The notes under the pieces: model-generated | Seen by the model: the letters and a program-made list of their open reading frames with translations, nothing else | What the model was told of the DNA's origin: nothing | Database searches by the model: none | Position numbers and translations under genes: made by a program | Assembly (NCBI GenBank): GCA_024640625.1 | Contig: JAHEER010000010.1 | Span: forward strand, 1-64,000 | DNA length: 64,000 nt | DNA from: Desulfobulbaceae bacterium | GTDB lineage: Bacteria; Desulfobacterota; Desulfobulbia; Desulfobulbales; Desulfocapsaceae | Direction of reading: 5' to 3' | In this document: one piece after another, positions 25,853-33,904 of the stretch | How positions within the stretch are numbered: position 1 is the stretch's first letter | Layout of the letters: each line of letters starts with the position of its first letter

Positions 25853-26176
25853 TCACCCGGTGATGATCGGCAGGCCGGCTCCTTGCCAGCCCTTATAGCC
25901 ATCCCGCAGTGCCTTGGCGTTTGTAAATCCCTGTTTTTTATAATATTCTGCCCGACCGGCAGCTGATCCTCCACCTGGTCATGCTCAGTAAAATACCAGC
26001 TCTTTGTCTTTCGCCACCGCAGGGGCGATTGCCTGAAATTCACTCAGGGAAATCGCGCCATCGAGCTGGAGTTTGTGAAATTTCTCGTCGCTTTCATAGG
26101 CGCAAATCAAAAGAGCCGAATCATCTTGTACATGCTTAAAAGCATCTCTGGCATCTATCAAATCAACCTGTGACAT
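25853..26176 (-). CDS. Rhodanese-like selenoprotein with two UGA codons (Sec-Ala-Sec-Pro)
   Basis: Reading two in-frame TGA codons (25987-25985 and 25981-25979, minus strand) as selenocysteine gives a 107-residue single-domain rhodanese. Order: SQVDLIDARDAFKHV, ALLICAYESDEKFHKLQLDGAI, LVFY-Sec64-Ala-Sec66-Pro, then AEYYKKQGFTNAKALRDGYKGWQGAGLPI, which is a typical rhodanese C-terminus. In relatives the active loop after VFY is a CACP-like motif, so both UGA codons fall on cysteine places. A GGAG Shine-Dalgarno sequence sits eight bases before ATG 26176; frames further upstream lack likeness. The true stop is TGA at 25853-25855. Expected role: sulfur or selenium transfer, or peroxide/thiol chemistry, in the cytoplasm. 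The gene converges with lhgO. Two chance stops in a pseudogene is the alternative. Confidence 0.85.
25956..25978 (-). promoter_or_regulatory. Candidate bacterial SECIS hairpin after the double UGA
   Basis: On the minus strand, CC (25978-25977) and GGTGG (25975-25971) pair with CTGCC (25962-25958) and GG (25957-25956), with one bulged A and two G-T pairs. The 8-base loop AGGATCAG (25970-25963) has G at its second place. The loop begins 15 bases after the first UGA and 9 after the second, so one element could serve the first codon well and the second less ideally. Confidence 0.5.
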
Positions 26177-26418
26177 GGCCTTTCTCCGGATTGATAATCT
26201 GTGAGAGTGAACAGTACCTGCAGTACAGCACCCAAGTTGTACCCTAAGCATCTGCCTAGAACCTGTAAATCTAAGGTTGGCAAGAACAGGGAAACCGTTA
26301 TGGCAGCAGAACATTTTTTCTACACCTTCAGACGACAATGATTACCCTATGGAGAGTTGTCGAAACAGGTCCGCCTTGTCGGGATCGTCTTGAAAAAGAA
26401 CAAAGCCGGAGTATTTCC

Positions 26419-26841
26419 ATGGAAGAATTAAAACAGAGAATTCTCGATATTATTCACAAACCTCAACTCGCTGCGTTGGCAACGGTTACTGAGCAGAACA
26501 ACCCCTGGGTTCGCTATGTGGTGACCGTCGGCGACGGCGATTTCAACTTGCGCTGCGCAACCTTTACCAATTCCCGCAAGGTGGTGCAGATCAAGCAAAA
26601 CCCCAATGTCCATATCACCATGGGCGTGAGTGACTTCATGGACATGCACCCCTATATCCAGGTGCAGGCGCAAGCGGAAGTCACCACCGACCATGATGAG
26701 CGTCATAATTTCTGGAATGACCTTCTAGCGCCGATCTTCAAAGGGCCGGACGATCCTAATTATTGCATCGTGCTGGTCAAACCCTACAGAATCGAGTATA
26801 TCACGCCGGGTGTTTTCGAACCCGAAGTGTGGGTCAGGTAG
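26419..26841 (+). CDS. Pyridoxamine 5'-phosphate oxidase-fold flavin-binding protein (general stress type)
   Basis: The start at ATG 26419 is chosen because GGAG lies eight bases upstream; a longer frame from 26338 adds unlike residues. The 140-residue protein has the split-barrel fold pattern: MEELKQRILDIIHKPQLAALATVTEQNNPWVRYV, then RCATFTNSRKVVQIKQNPNVHITMG. This matches the small FMN- or F420-binding pyridoxamine oxidase-like family related to general stress protein 26. It probably binds a flavin as a dimer. The substrate is unknown. It is divergent from the rhodanese selenoprotein gene. Confidence 0.83.
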   Translation: MEELKQRILDIIHKPQLAALATVTEQNNPWVRYVVTVGDGDFNLRCATFTNSRKVVQIKQNPNVHITMGVSDFMDMHPYIQVQAQAEVTTDHDERHNFWNDLLAPIFKGPDDPNYCIVLVKPYRIEYITPGVFEPEVWVR

Positions 26842-26935
26842 AGTATCCCGGCATCGCACCTTCTCAGATTGTCCAACGCTGGAACAGCAAGGTGAATTAA
26901 CGGCGCAGCACCCTTCCCGCGCATTTATGAATAGT

Positions 26936-26954
26936 AGCCTGATGCATTCAGGCT
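26936..26954. repeat. Perfect 7-bp hairpin upstream of thiD
   Basis: AGCCTGA, loop TGCAT, TCAGGCT. It lies 53 bp before the thiD start codon with no T run, so it may be an operator or leader hairpin rather than a terminator. The flanking leader does not match the TPP riboswitch core. Confidence 0.35.
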
Positions 26955-27006
26955 GCAGCATATTCGACTGCTCAAAACCATTCAGTCTTCTCCAGGCGGC
27001 TACTAC

Positions 27007-27816
27007 ATGAAACATTATCATCGCGTGCTCACCATTGCCGGGTCCGACTCGGGAGGCGGCGCCGGAATCCAGGCAGATCTCAAGACGATCTCGGCCTGCG
27101 GCTGTTTCGGCACCAGTGCCATAACTGCCATCACTGCACAGAACACCCTTGGTGTCACGGCCATTCATCCACTTCCCGTCTCCACGCTGGAGGCGCAAGT
27201 CAGAGCAGTCCTCGATGATATAGGGACCGACGCGGTGAAACTGGGCATGCTGCACTCGGTCGAGGTAATCGAATGCGTTTCCCGCCTGCTGACTGAGTAC
27301 GCTATCAGCAACATCGTAGTCGACCCGGTGATGGTCGCCACCAGCGGGGATAAACTGATTCAGGACGAGGCTATCAGCGCCTTGCAGGAAATGGTGTTTC
27401 CCCAGGCCCGGCTTATCACCCCTAACATCCCTGAAGCTGAAATAATCAGCGGGAGAAAGATCTCGAACGAGGCTCAACTGGAAGAGACGGCCACACAATT
27501 GGCCCGACAGTTCAGCCTTTCTGTATTGGCCAAAGGTGGCCATCTCGAGAACGATTCGCTGGTTGATATCCTCTATGATTACGAGATGTCAGAAGTTCAC
27601 CGCTTTACCAACCGGAAGGTGGCTACCGTAAACACGCACGGAACCGGTTGTACACTCTCTTCGGCACTCGCTTCATTTCTCGCCCAGGGATTATCTTTAA
27701 CCGCTGCCACCGATCGGGCAATCGGCTACATCAGAAACGCCATTAAGGCCGGTGCAGCGTACCGGCTCGGTGAAGGCCACGGACCCGTCCATCACTATCA
27801 CGAATTCTGGGGCTGA
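27007..27816 (+). CDS. thiD: Hydroxymethylpyrimidine/phosphomethylpyrimidine kinase
   Basis: The 269-residue ribokinase-fold enzyme phosphorylates HMP and HMP-P in thiamin synthesis. Seen marks are the start [21 protein letters not shown], the LGMLHS and [14 protein letters not shown] motifs, and the anion-hole/catalytic motif [15 protein letters not shown] near residue 211. Length matches the single-function ThiD. No other thiamin genes lie nearby, and no TPP riboswitch was found upstream. Confidence 0.95.
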   Translation: MKHYHRVLTIAGSDSGGGAGIQADLKTISACGCFGTSAITAITAQNTLGVTAIHPLPVSTLEAQVRAVLDDIGTDAVKLGMLHSVEVIECVSRLLTEYAISNIVVDPVMVATSGDKLIQDEAISALQEMVFPQARLITPNIPEAEIISGRKISNEAQLEETATQLARQFSLSVLAKGGHLENDSLVDILYDYEMSEVHRFTNRKVATVNTHGTGCTLSSALASFLAQGLSLTAATDRAIGYIRNAIKAGAAYRLGEGHGPVHHYHEFWG

Positions 27817-27870
27817 CCATCCCAGGCGTGGGCCATCTTCATGACAGGGATATCATAACCGCTGTTTCAG

Positions 27871-28431
27871 CTATTCCTCGACCACCGTCACCCGCTGAAT
27901 AACGGGATCGGTAAAACCGTCAAGTCCATCTCTTACCGTGGTTGAGAAACTGTAAAGGACCGCTCCCCTGGGGCCTCCCTGGAACCAGTGCTTCTCGTAG
28001 GGTTCAAAGGTCAATTGATCGCCCGGTTTAAGCACGATCTCGTGACGTAGGCGGTACACTTCGTCTTTGCCCGGCACTACGAATCCTTCTTTGAGTGTAT
28101 CCGGGCCATCCACATAAAATCTTACATCGCCCCAGATATGGCGAATAGTTTCCTGTTTTCCTGGATCATTCCCCACTTTTGGATGCCAGTGCTCCGGCTC
28201 CGTCTGATTGGGAAACAGAACCAATACCTTGGCCGCCAGTCTATCTGTATTGACCATGGTAAAGACCTGAACACCTTCGCGGCTTAGCTGGCTCAAGCCA
28301 AAATCCACCACTTCGATTTTTTCGATTTCATCATCCATAATCTGGATGCCGGCATTTCTCATCATTCGGGCTGCCCGCTGCTGGGCTTCTCTCTGTTCAG
28401 ATTTCGAAATCATGGGAATGGACCTTGTCAT
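27871..28431 (-). CDS. D-lyxose isomerase-like cupin
   Basis: The 186-residue protein matches the D-lyxose ketol-isomerase cupin family. Metal ligands are likely in PEHWHPKVGNDPGKQE (two His and a Glu, about residues 79-93) and the later His in FEPYEKHWFQGG (about 148). Known members interconvert D-lyxose and D-xylulose or D-mannose and D-fructose. Its gene is divergent from the GntR gene that heads a sugar-acid cluster and shares a 260-bp control region with it, so it may belong to the same pathway. ATG 28431 is used; an internal ATG at 28413 is also possible. Confidence 0.82.
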   Translation of the reverse strand: MTRSIPMISKSEQREAQQRAARMMRNAGIQIMDDEIEKIEVVDFGLSQLSREGVQVFTMVNTDRLAAKVLVLFPNQTEPEHWHPKVGNDPGKQETIRHIWGDVRFYVDGPDTLKEGFVVPGKDEVYRLRHEIVLKPGDQLTFEPYEKHWFQGGPRGAVLYSFSTTVRDGLDGFTDPVIQRVTVVEE

Positions 28432-28561
28432 TATTTAACTTTAAAAGAGCATCTACACGCCTGATACGAGCAGGTGGCAGCATGTGTTGAATTTCGGCCT
28501 CCAAAACCCCGCCATCAATCATCCATCTTATCCCAGATAACCCTTATGATACTGTAATGTC

Positions 28562-28646
28562 AAACTTTTTGTCTAACCTGTTTTTTAAGCGAAAATATTC
28601 ATTCGAAAAGAAACTGGTTGACATTTGGTCAAAAAGTTTATATTGA
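28562..28646. promoter_or_regulatory. Shared control region with promoter and 10-bp inverted repeat
   Basis: AAACTTTTTG (28562-28571) is repeated in inverted form as CAAAAAGTTT (28630-28639). The right copy overlaps a good promoter for the GntR gene: TTGACA at 28618-28623 and TATTGA at 28641-28646, 17 bp apart. TTTGGTCAAAA is also reminiscent of FCD-type GntR operators. A regulator bound to both arms would block this promoter and might loop toward the divergent isomerase gene. Confidence 0.55.
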
Positions 28647-28694
28647 ATTTTGCATACAATATTCATTTTCGGCCACTTTTCTCCCCATCCGGCT

Positions 28695-29420
28695 ATGAAG
28701 AAAAAGCTTATCAAGTCTGAGAATCTCGACCAGAAAGCCTATCTGATAATCAAGGCCATGATAGAGGACCGTCAACTGCTGCCCGGTCAGAAAATACCTC
28801 AGGAAAAGCTGGCCTCCGACCTGGGCATCAGCAGAACCCCGCTTATCAATGCCCTCAAATTTCTCGAGCAGCAGAAGCTGGTGGTATCTAAACCGCGCAG
28901 AGGATTCTTCGTTCGCCTGTTTTCCATGGAGGAAATGGTGTCGATCTTCGAAATCCGCGAGGTCCTGGAGGGGTTGTCAGCCAGACGGGCGGCTCAATCA
29001 ATCACCAATGGCCAGATTACTCAGCTCAGCAAGATCTTCAAACCTTTTCAGCAACTCGATGACATCGAGGATTATCAAGCCTATTCCCAGGCTGACCGAA
29101 AGTTCCACAACTTTATTGCCGAGATCAGCTCAAGGGAGTTTCTCAGCTCCATACTCCAAACCTTCAACATCGTCTCGCTGGCCTATCTGTATCCCACCAG
29201 AGAGGGGTTGATCAGATCGCCCAACGCAACGATCAAGGAGCATGTCGCCATCGTCGAGGCGATATGCAGTCGTGACCCCAAAGCGGCGGAAAAACTGATG
29301 CGTGTGCATCTACAAACGACCGCCGCCCATTTAACCAAGGAGATAGAAGCCAACAAAATGCTTAAGAAGGAGGTGCCTAACCAGAAAAACGTCGCAATGA
29401 GTACATCATTTTCAACATGA
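28695..29420 (+). CDS. GntR-family (FadR/FCD subgroup) transcriptional regulator
   Basis: An N-terminal winged helix-turn-helix (DRQLLPGQKIPQEKLASDLGISRTPLINALKFLEQQKLV, about residues 20-65) is followed by a helical FCD ligand-binding domain (EIREVLEGLSARRAA, ADRKFHNFIAE, EHVAIVEAICSRDP) whose Asp and His residues commonly bind a metal and a carboxylate ligand. ATG 28695 is preferred over an upstream TTG at 28650, which lies on the promoter. The gene precedes the transporter genes and most likely controls them, with the transported sugar acid or its product as inducer. Confidence 0.9.
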   Translation: MKKKLIKSENLDQKAYLIIKAMIEDRQLLPGQKIPQEKLASDLGISRTPLINALKFLEQQKLVVSKPRRGFFVRLFSMEEMVSIFEIREVLEGLSARRAAQSITNGQITQLSKIFKPFQQLDDIEDYQAYSQADRKFHNFIAEISSREFLSSILQTFNIVSLAYLYPTREGLIRSPNATIKEHVAIVEAICSRDPKAAEKLMRVHLQTTAAHLTKEIEANKMLKKEVPNQKNVAMSTSFST

Positions 29421-29473
29421 TAGGACCAATTACTGGCCAATTATTGGCATAACAATCATTTTGGGAGGTTGAA

Positions 29474-30478
29474 ATGAGAAGAATTTTACTTATCGCCATG
29501 GCAGTGTTTCTGGCACTGACCTGCAGTGCGTATGCAGCTAAAAAGTTTCCCAGCAGAAACATCACCAACGTCGTGGTCTGGGGTGCAGGCGGCGGTACCG
29601 ACACCTGCAACCGCATCATCTCGGCTGAGATGGCACCGTTTCTCGGGGTCAACGTAAACGTAATCAACAAGACCGGCGGGGTGGGCGGTTCTGTTGGTAT
29701 GACCTATGGATTCAGCCAGCCTCATGACGGTTACACGCTGACCGGTCTGTCCGAGTCCAATGTGACCGCCGGTGTTCAAGGCGGCTGGGACAAGAACTTC
29801 GACGTCTGGGATGTATTCATCGTCGGTGGTTCTCCTGACCTGATCTCGGTCACACCGGATGCACCTTACAAGACGTTGAAGGACCTCGTTGAAGCAGCCA
29901 AGAAAGATCCTGGTTCGATCAAGGCTGGTGCCAGTGCGGCAGGCTCCATTCATCATCTGAACCTGCTCGCCCTGGAGAAGGGGTCCGGTGCTAAATTCAA
30001 CTTCATCCCCTACAACGGCTCCGCACCGGCCCAGAATGCAGCCATGGCCGGCGAGGTCACCGTAGTTGTCACTTCATTGGCTGAACAACAGCAGCTGCTG
30101 CGCGGCGGCAAACTTCGTCCGCTCGCCATGCTGATTCCGGATGCCTTCGAGGTAGAAGGAATTGGTTCAATTCCGTCTGGATTTGACGACTATCCAGGAC
30201 TGTCCGATTACCTGCCGATTTCCCAGGCCATCGGTTTTGCCATCCCCAACGATGTCCCCCAGGAGAACAAGGACGTGCTGGTCGATGCCTTCAACAAGGC
30301 CATCGCCACGGATAAGGTGAAGAACTGGGCAAAAGAAAACTACTATCTGCTCTCCGGCGCAACCGGCGAGGAATCCCGTAAGATTTTCTCAGCCCTGCAG
30401 TCCAACTTCGCCTGGACCCTGCATGAACTGGGCGCAGCCAAAGTCAGCCCTGACACGCTTGGCATTCCCAAGCCGTAA
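29474..30478 (+). CDS. tctC: TTT transporter periplasmic solute-binding protein (TctC family)
   Basis: The 334-residue protein has a signal peptide (RRILLIAMAVFLALTCSAYAAK, cleavage near residue 21) and then the Bug/TctC fold with motifs NVVVWGAGGGTDTCNRIISAEM and NKTGGVGGSVGM. Such proteins capture carboxylates and hand them to TctAB membrane subunits. GGGAGG precedes the ATG. It is the first of the transporter trio and is separated from GntR by 53 bp. The ligand is not readable, but downstream enzymes point to a sugar acid. Confidence 0.93.
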   Translation: MRRILLIAMAVFLALTCSAYAAKKFPSRNITNVVVWGAGGGTDTCNRIISAEMAPFLGVNVNVINKTGGVGGSVGMTYGFSQPHDGYTLTGLSESNVTAGVQGGWDKNFDVWDVFIVGGSPDLISVTPDAPYKTLKDLVEAAKKDPGSIKAGASAAGSIHHLNLLALEKGSGAKFNFIPYNGSAPAQNAAMAGEVTVVVTSLAEQQQLLRGGKLRPLAMLIPDAFEVEGIGSIPSGFDDYPGLSDYLPISQAIGFAIPNDVPQENKDVLVDAFNKAIATDKVKNWAKENYYLLSGATGEESRKIFSALQSNFAWTLHELGAAKVSPDTLGIPKP

Positions 30479-30587
30479 GCCAGGAATTCAGTAACAGAAA
30501 CTGACGACCCACAGACCGGGTATTGCGAGACAGAAATTTTGGCAAATGCCCGGTCTTGTTTCTTTTCAGGATCAGGAATAATTACAG

Positions 30588-31358
30588 ATGATTGAAATAG
30601 ATAAACTGAGAAAAGCTGACGTCTTCTCAGGGACAATAATTTTTCTTTTAGGGATATTCGTCGTCTATCAGGCATTTCAAATGCCCATGCAAGACTCCTA
30701 CGCCGGGGTTCAGAACGTATGGTACGTATCCCCTGCCCTTTTTCCGCTTTTCGTCGGCTCCATGCTGGCGCTGCTCGGCCTTCTGCTCATGAAGACTGCG
30801 ATTTCAGCGGTCGGCAAAGAAGGTATAAAAAGCGTGATCAATTACCTTCTCAGCAGTGACTTTTTTGATTTTCTAAAACTCCCGGTCACCATCCGATTTT
30901 ATGGGATTGTGATAAACTTACTGATCTTTGTATTCCTGCTCGTTCCTCGAATTGATTTCTTTCTCGGAGCTATTCTCTTTTTGCTGATCTTCTTCTTCAT
31001 GTTCTATTGCGGGTCTGAAGAGGGGCTGCCATCCCTCATCTACCAGATTTTAGCCGGCGCCTTTGTGCTTTTGCTTCTAGGTGGTACCGGCTTGACAGAA
31101 AAACTTGACGCATTCCTGCTTTTTTCAGCTGATTATCTCGTCATCTTATATATAGGCGCACTTATCTTTCAATATTTCAAAATTTGCAAAAGCAACGCCC
31201 AACTGATGTCCAAGTTTAAGCTCAGTCTGTTGATCGGTTTCCTCGCTCCACTGACTATCGGCATCATCTTCAAATACTTTCTTCTCGTGCCGATGCCGCA
31301 TGAAGGACTCATCGTCAGCCTGCTCGATGCCATCTGGTACGCGGAAATATGGTCATAG
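30588..31358 (+). CDS. tctB: TTT transporter small membrane subunit (TctB family)
   Basis: The 256-residue protein has hydrophobic segments near residues 12-32, 45-65, 95-130, 140-160 and 205-235. The start (RKADVFSGTIIFLLGIFVVYQAFQMPM) is typical of TctB, and the length is larger than the common 150 residues, so it seems to contain extra C-terminal helices. It lies 109 bp after the binding-protein gene and 13 bp before the large subunit gene. Confidence 0.85.
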   Translation: MIEIDKLRKADVFSGTIIFLLGIFVVYQAFQMPMQDSYAGVQNVWYVSPALFPLFVGSMLALLGLLLMKTAISAVGKEGIKSVINYLLSSDFFDFLKLPVTIRFYGIVINLLIFVFLLVPRIDFFLGAILFLLIFFFMFYCGSEEGLPSLIYQILAGAFVLLLLGGTGLTEKLDAFLLFSADYLVILYIGALIFQYFKICKSNAQLMSKFKLSLLIGFLAPLTIGIIFKYFLLVPMPHEGLIVSLLDAIWYAEIWS

Positions 31359-31371
31359 AGGAGTTTAAGCA

Positions 31372-32895
31372 ATGCAATATTTAGAACGACTCCAGACCTT
31401 TTTCGAAATAGCCGGGTCGATGGTCGCCGATCCGATGTCGTTGGCCATCCTTTTCGGCTCGGTGCTGCTCGGCATCATCTTCGGTGCCATGCCCGGTCTT
31501 ACCTCGACCCTTGGGGTTGCACTGCTGACAGCCCTGACCTATTCGATGGATACGCCGATGGCCATGATCTGTCTGCTGGCCATCTACGTTGGCGGTACTT
31601 ATGGTGGATCGTATTCCTCTATTTTAATAAATATCCCAGGCACCGCGGCCGCCGCGGCAACGGCCATGGACGGCTATCCGCTGGCCAAGAAAGGCGAAGG
31701 CGGCAGAGCCATTGGCTTGACCACCACCGCGTCAGCGATCGGTACTGCAATCAGTATGCTTTTTGTCGTCTCCATTTCTCCGCTGATCTCTAAATTTGCA
31801 CTCGAGTTTACCTCTTTTGAATTTTTCCTTCTGGCATTTTTCGGTATCCTGATAAGCGGCACACTTACTGCGCCGGATCTCGTCATTAAGGGCTGGATTG
31901 CAGGATTTCTCGGTCTTTTTCTGGCCTGTATCGGTCGCGATCAGCTCCAGTTCTTTCCTCGCTTTACTTTCGGCATCACTGAACTGGAAAGCGGCATCGA
32001 AGTCGTACCGGTGCTGATCGGCGCCTTTGGTATCCCTCAGATAATCGATGTCCTTCGAGCTCGCTCGAAGATGCCCAAGGCGGAAAAACTGCAGCGCATT
32101 ATCCCCGAAATCGGCACCGTGCTGAGAAATATTCCGGCAATTGTCCGCTCCGCCCTGATTGGTGTCGGCATTGGCGCCGTACCGGGTATAGGCGAAGATA
32201 TCGCCGGCTGGGTATCTTACGGTACCGCCAAGAACACGTCCAAGCATCCCGAAACATTTGGAACCGGCGAACTGAAAGGCGTCATCGCCAGCGAGACCGC
32301 CAACAATGCCTGCGTTGGCGGGGCCATGATCCCACTTCTGAACCTTGGCATCCCCGGCAGTCCCCCCGCGGCGATGCTGCTGGGTGCACTGATGCTGCAT
32401 GGCGTTACCCCAGGTCCGATGATCACCTTCGAACATCCCAACTTCATCCTCGAAGTCGCCGCTATTTTGCTGCTTGCTTCCATGGCCATGTGGATCACCG
32501 GTATGATTCTGGCCAAGCAGGTGGTCAAGGTGTTGAACATTCCCACCCCGCTGTTCATGCCCATCATTGGCGTACTCTGCATCATCGGCTCCTATTCACT
32601 CGGCCTGAACATATTCAACCTCTACCTGATGCTGCCGGTGGGCATTATCTGCTATTTCCTTACCAATATGGGGTATCCGATCGCACCGTTGGTAATCGGC
32701 GTTATCCTGGGACCAATGGCCGATGAGAATCTGCGCAGAGCATTGATGGTCTCCCAGGGCAGCTTCATGCCTGTCTTCCAGCGACCAGCAGCATTGATAC
32801 TTTTTATCATAATCGTCTGGACCGTAATCAGCCAATTCGGCTGGTACAAAAGGCTTCTTGAAAAAATCAAAAAGAGACTTTTCAACAACACTTAA
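31372..32895 (+). CDS. tctA: TTT transporter large membrane subunit (TctA family)
   Basis: The 507-residue protein has about twelve membrane segments and both TctA signatures: GAMPGLTSTLGVALL with YVGGTYGGSYSSILINIPG near the N-terminus, and the inverted-repeat copy GAVPGIGEDIAGWVSYG with NLGIPGSPPAAMLLGALMLHG in the second half. It is the transport channel that uses the ion gradient. GAGGAG lies 8 bases before the ATG. Confidence 0.95.
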   Translation: MQYLERLQTFFEIAGSMVADPMSLAILFGSVLLGIIFGAMPGLTSTLGVALLTALTYSMDTPMAMICLLAIYVGGTYGGSYSSILINIPGTAAAAATAMDGYPLAKKGEGGRAIGLTTTASAIGTAISMLFVVSISPLISKFALEFTSFEFFLLAFFGILISGTLTAPDLVIKGWIAGFLGLFLACIGRDQLQFFPRFTFGITELESGIEVVPVLIGAFGIPQIIDVLRARSKMPKAEKLQRIIPEIGTVLRNIPAIVRSALIGVGIGAVPGIGEDIAGWVSYGTAKNTSKHPETFGTGELKGVIASETANNACVGGAMIPLLNLGIPGSPPAAMLLGALMLHGVTPGPMITFEHPNFILEVAAILLLASMAMWITGMILAKQVVKVLNIPTPLFMPIIGVLCIIGSYSLGLNIFNLYLMLPVGIICYFLTNMGYPIAPLVIGVILGPMADENLRRALMVSQGSFMPVFQRPAALILFIIIVWTVISQFGWYKRLLEKIKKRLFNNT

Positions 32896-32930
32896 AACTG
32901 AGACCAACCAAAGTAATTCGGAGAGACAAC

Positions 32931-33896
32931 ATGCTGAAACTGGCTATCATCACAAGTTTTCTATCACAAACCAAAGACCGCTTTCATGAATACAACAAAC
33001 CGCTCGATCTCGATCAGAAATTCGCCCTGCTGTCGACGATCGACGGCTACAGCGGGGTTGAAATTGTTCATCCCTACGAGGTCAATGACGCGGCCGAAAC
33101 AAAGGTGGCACTTGAGAAATACAATCTCAGCGTCTCAGCTGTGAATGTCAACGTCAAGGCCGAGCCTGAGTTCCGCAACGGCGGAGTGACCGCCCTGGAA
33201 CAGGAAGTCAGAGAAAAGGCCGTACAGTTCATCAAAAATGCCAAGGATTTCGCCGCCGATATCGGTGCCGACAAAGTAACCTGCTGTCCCCTCGGCGACG
33301 GCTATGAATTTGCCTTTCAAAACGACTACGCACTGGCCTGGAAACACCTGATAGAAACCTTTTCGGAAGCGGGAGACTATCGAAAGGATATCCCTCTGTA
33401 TGTGGAATATAAACCGAGCGAAACCAGAGGCCGCTGCTTTGTCGACACCGCCGCCAAGGCGCTCTGTCTGCTCAATGACATCAAGATAGACGAAATGGGC
33501 GTGACCCTGGATTTCGGTCACTCCATGTACGGCAACGAAAACCCGGCCGAGGCCGTATCTCTTCTTGAAGCAAGTCCCTACAGGTATTACATACACATCA
33601 ATGACAACGATGGTAAATGGGACTGGGACTACTTCTGCGGCACCAAGCACCTCCTCGATTACGTCGAGTTCCTGTATTACCTCAAAAAGTATAATTACAG
33701 CGATTTTTTTACCTCCGACACCTCGCCGACCCGCTGGGACATCAAAGGTACTTTCGAGGCCAACAGCAGGCTCACCACCAAAATCTGGCAGTTATTCGAG
33801 CGCATTGATATCGGTGAACTGGAATCCCTCATGGCCGGAGGCGACTATATAAAGACCTGGAAATTCATCGAACAAAATATCTTTTCATTTAAATAA
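32931..33896 (+). CDS. Sugar phosphate isomerase/epimerase-type TIM-barrel protein
   Basis: The 321-residue protein is of the xylose-isomerase-like TIM barrel family (AP endonuclease 2 group). Likely metal ligands are Glu in YVEYKPSE, Asp and His in TLDFGHS, and His in YIHINDNDG. Family members isomerise or epimerise sugars, and some decarboxylate 3-oxo sugar acids (OiaC type). It is followed after eight bases by the DUF1537 kinase gene, so the two act in the same pathway. GGAGA lies seven bases before the ATG. The exact reaction is unknown. Confidence 0.85.
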   Translation: MLKLAIITSFLSQTKDRFHEYNKPLDLDQKFALLSTIDGYSGVEIVHPYEVNDAAETKVALEKYNLSVSAVNVNVKAEPEFRNGGVTALEQEVREKAVQFIKNAKDFAADIGADKVTCCPLGDGYEFAFQNDYALAWKHLIETFSEAGDYRKDIPLYVEYKPSETRGRCFVDTAAKALCLLNDIKIDEMGVTLDFGHSMYGNENPAEAVSLLEASPYRYYIHINDNDGKWDWDYFCGTKHLLDYVEFLYYLKKYNYSDFFTSDTSPTRWDIKGTFEANSRLTTKIWQLFERIDIGELESLMAGGDYIKTWKFIEQNIFSFK

Positions 33897-33904
33897 CAGA
33901 TCCC

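Noticed and set aside
25979-25987. Two TGA codons taken as the end of a short truncated rhodanese
   Set aside because: The same frame continues for 41 codons with a complete rhodanese C-terminus, and both TGA codons align with catalytic-loop cysteines.
26842-27006. Possible TPP riboswitch before thiD
   Set aside because: The conserved CTGAGA and ACCCTTTGAACCTGATCTGG-like elements are not present; only a short hairpin is seen.
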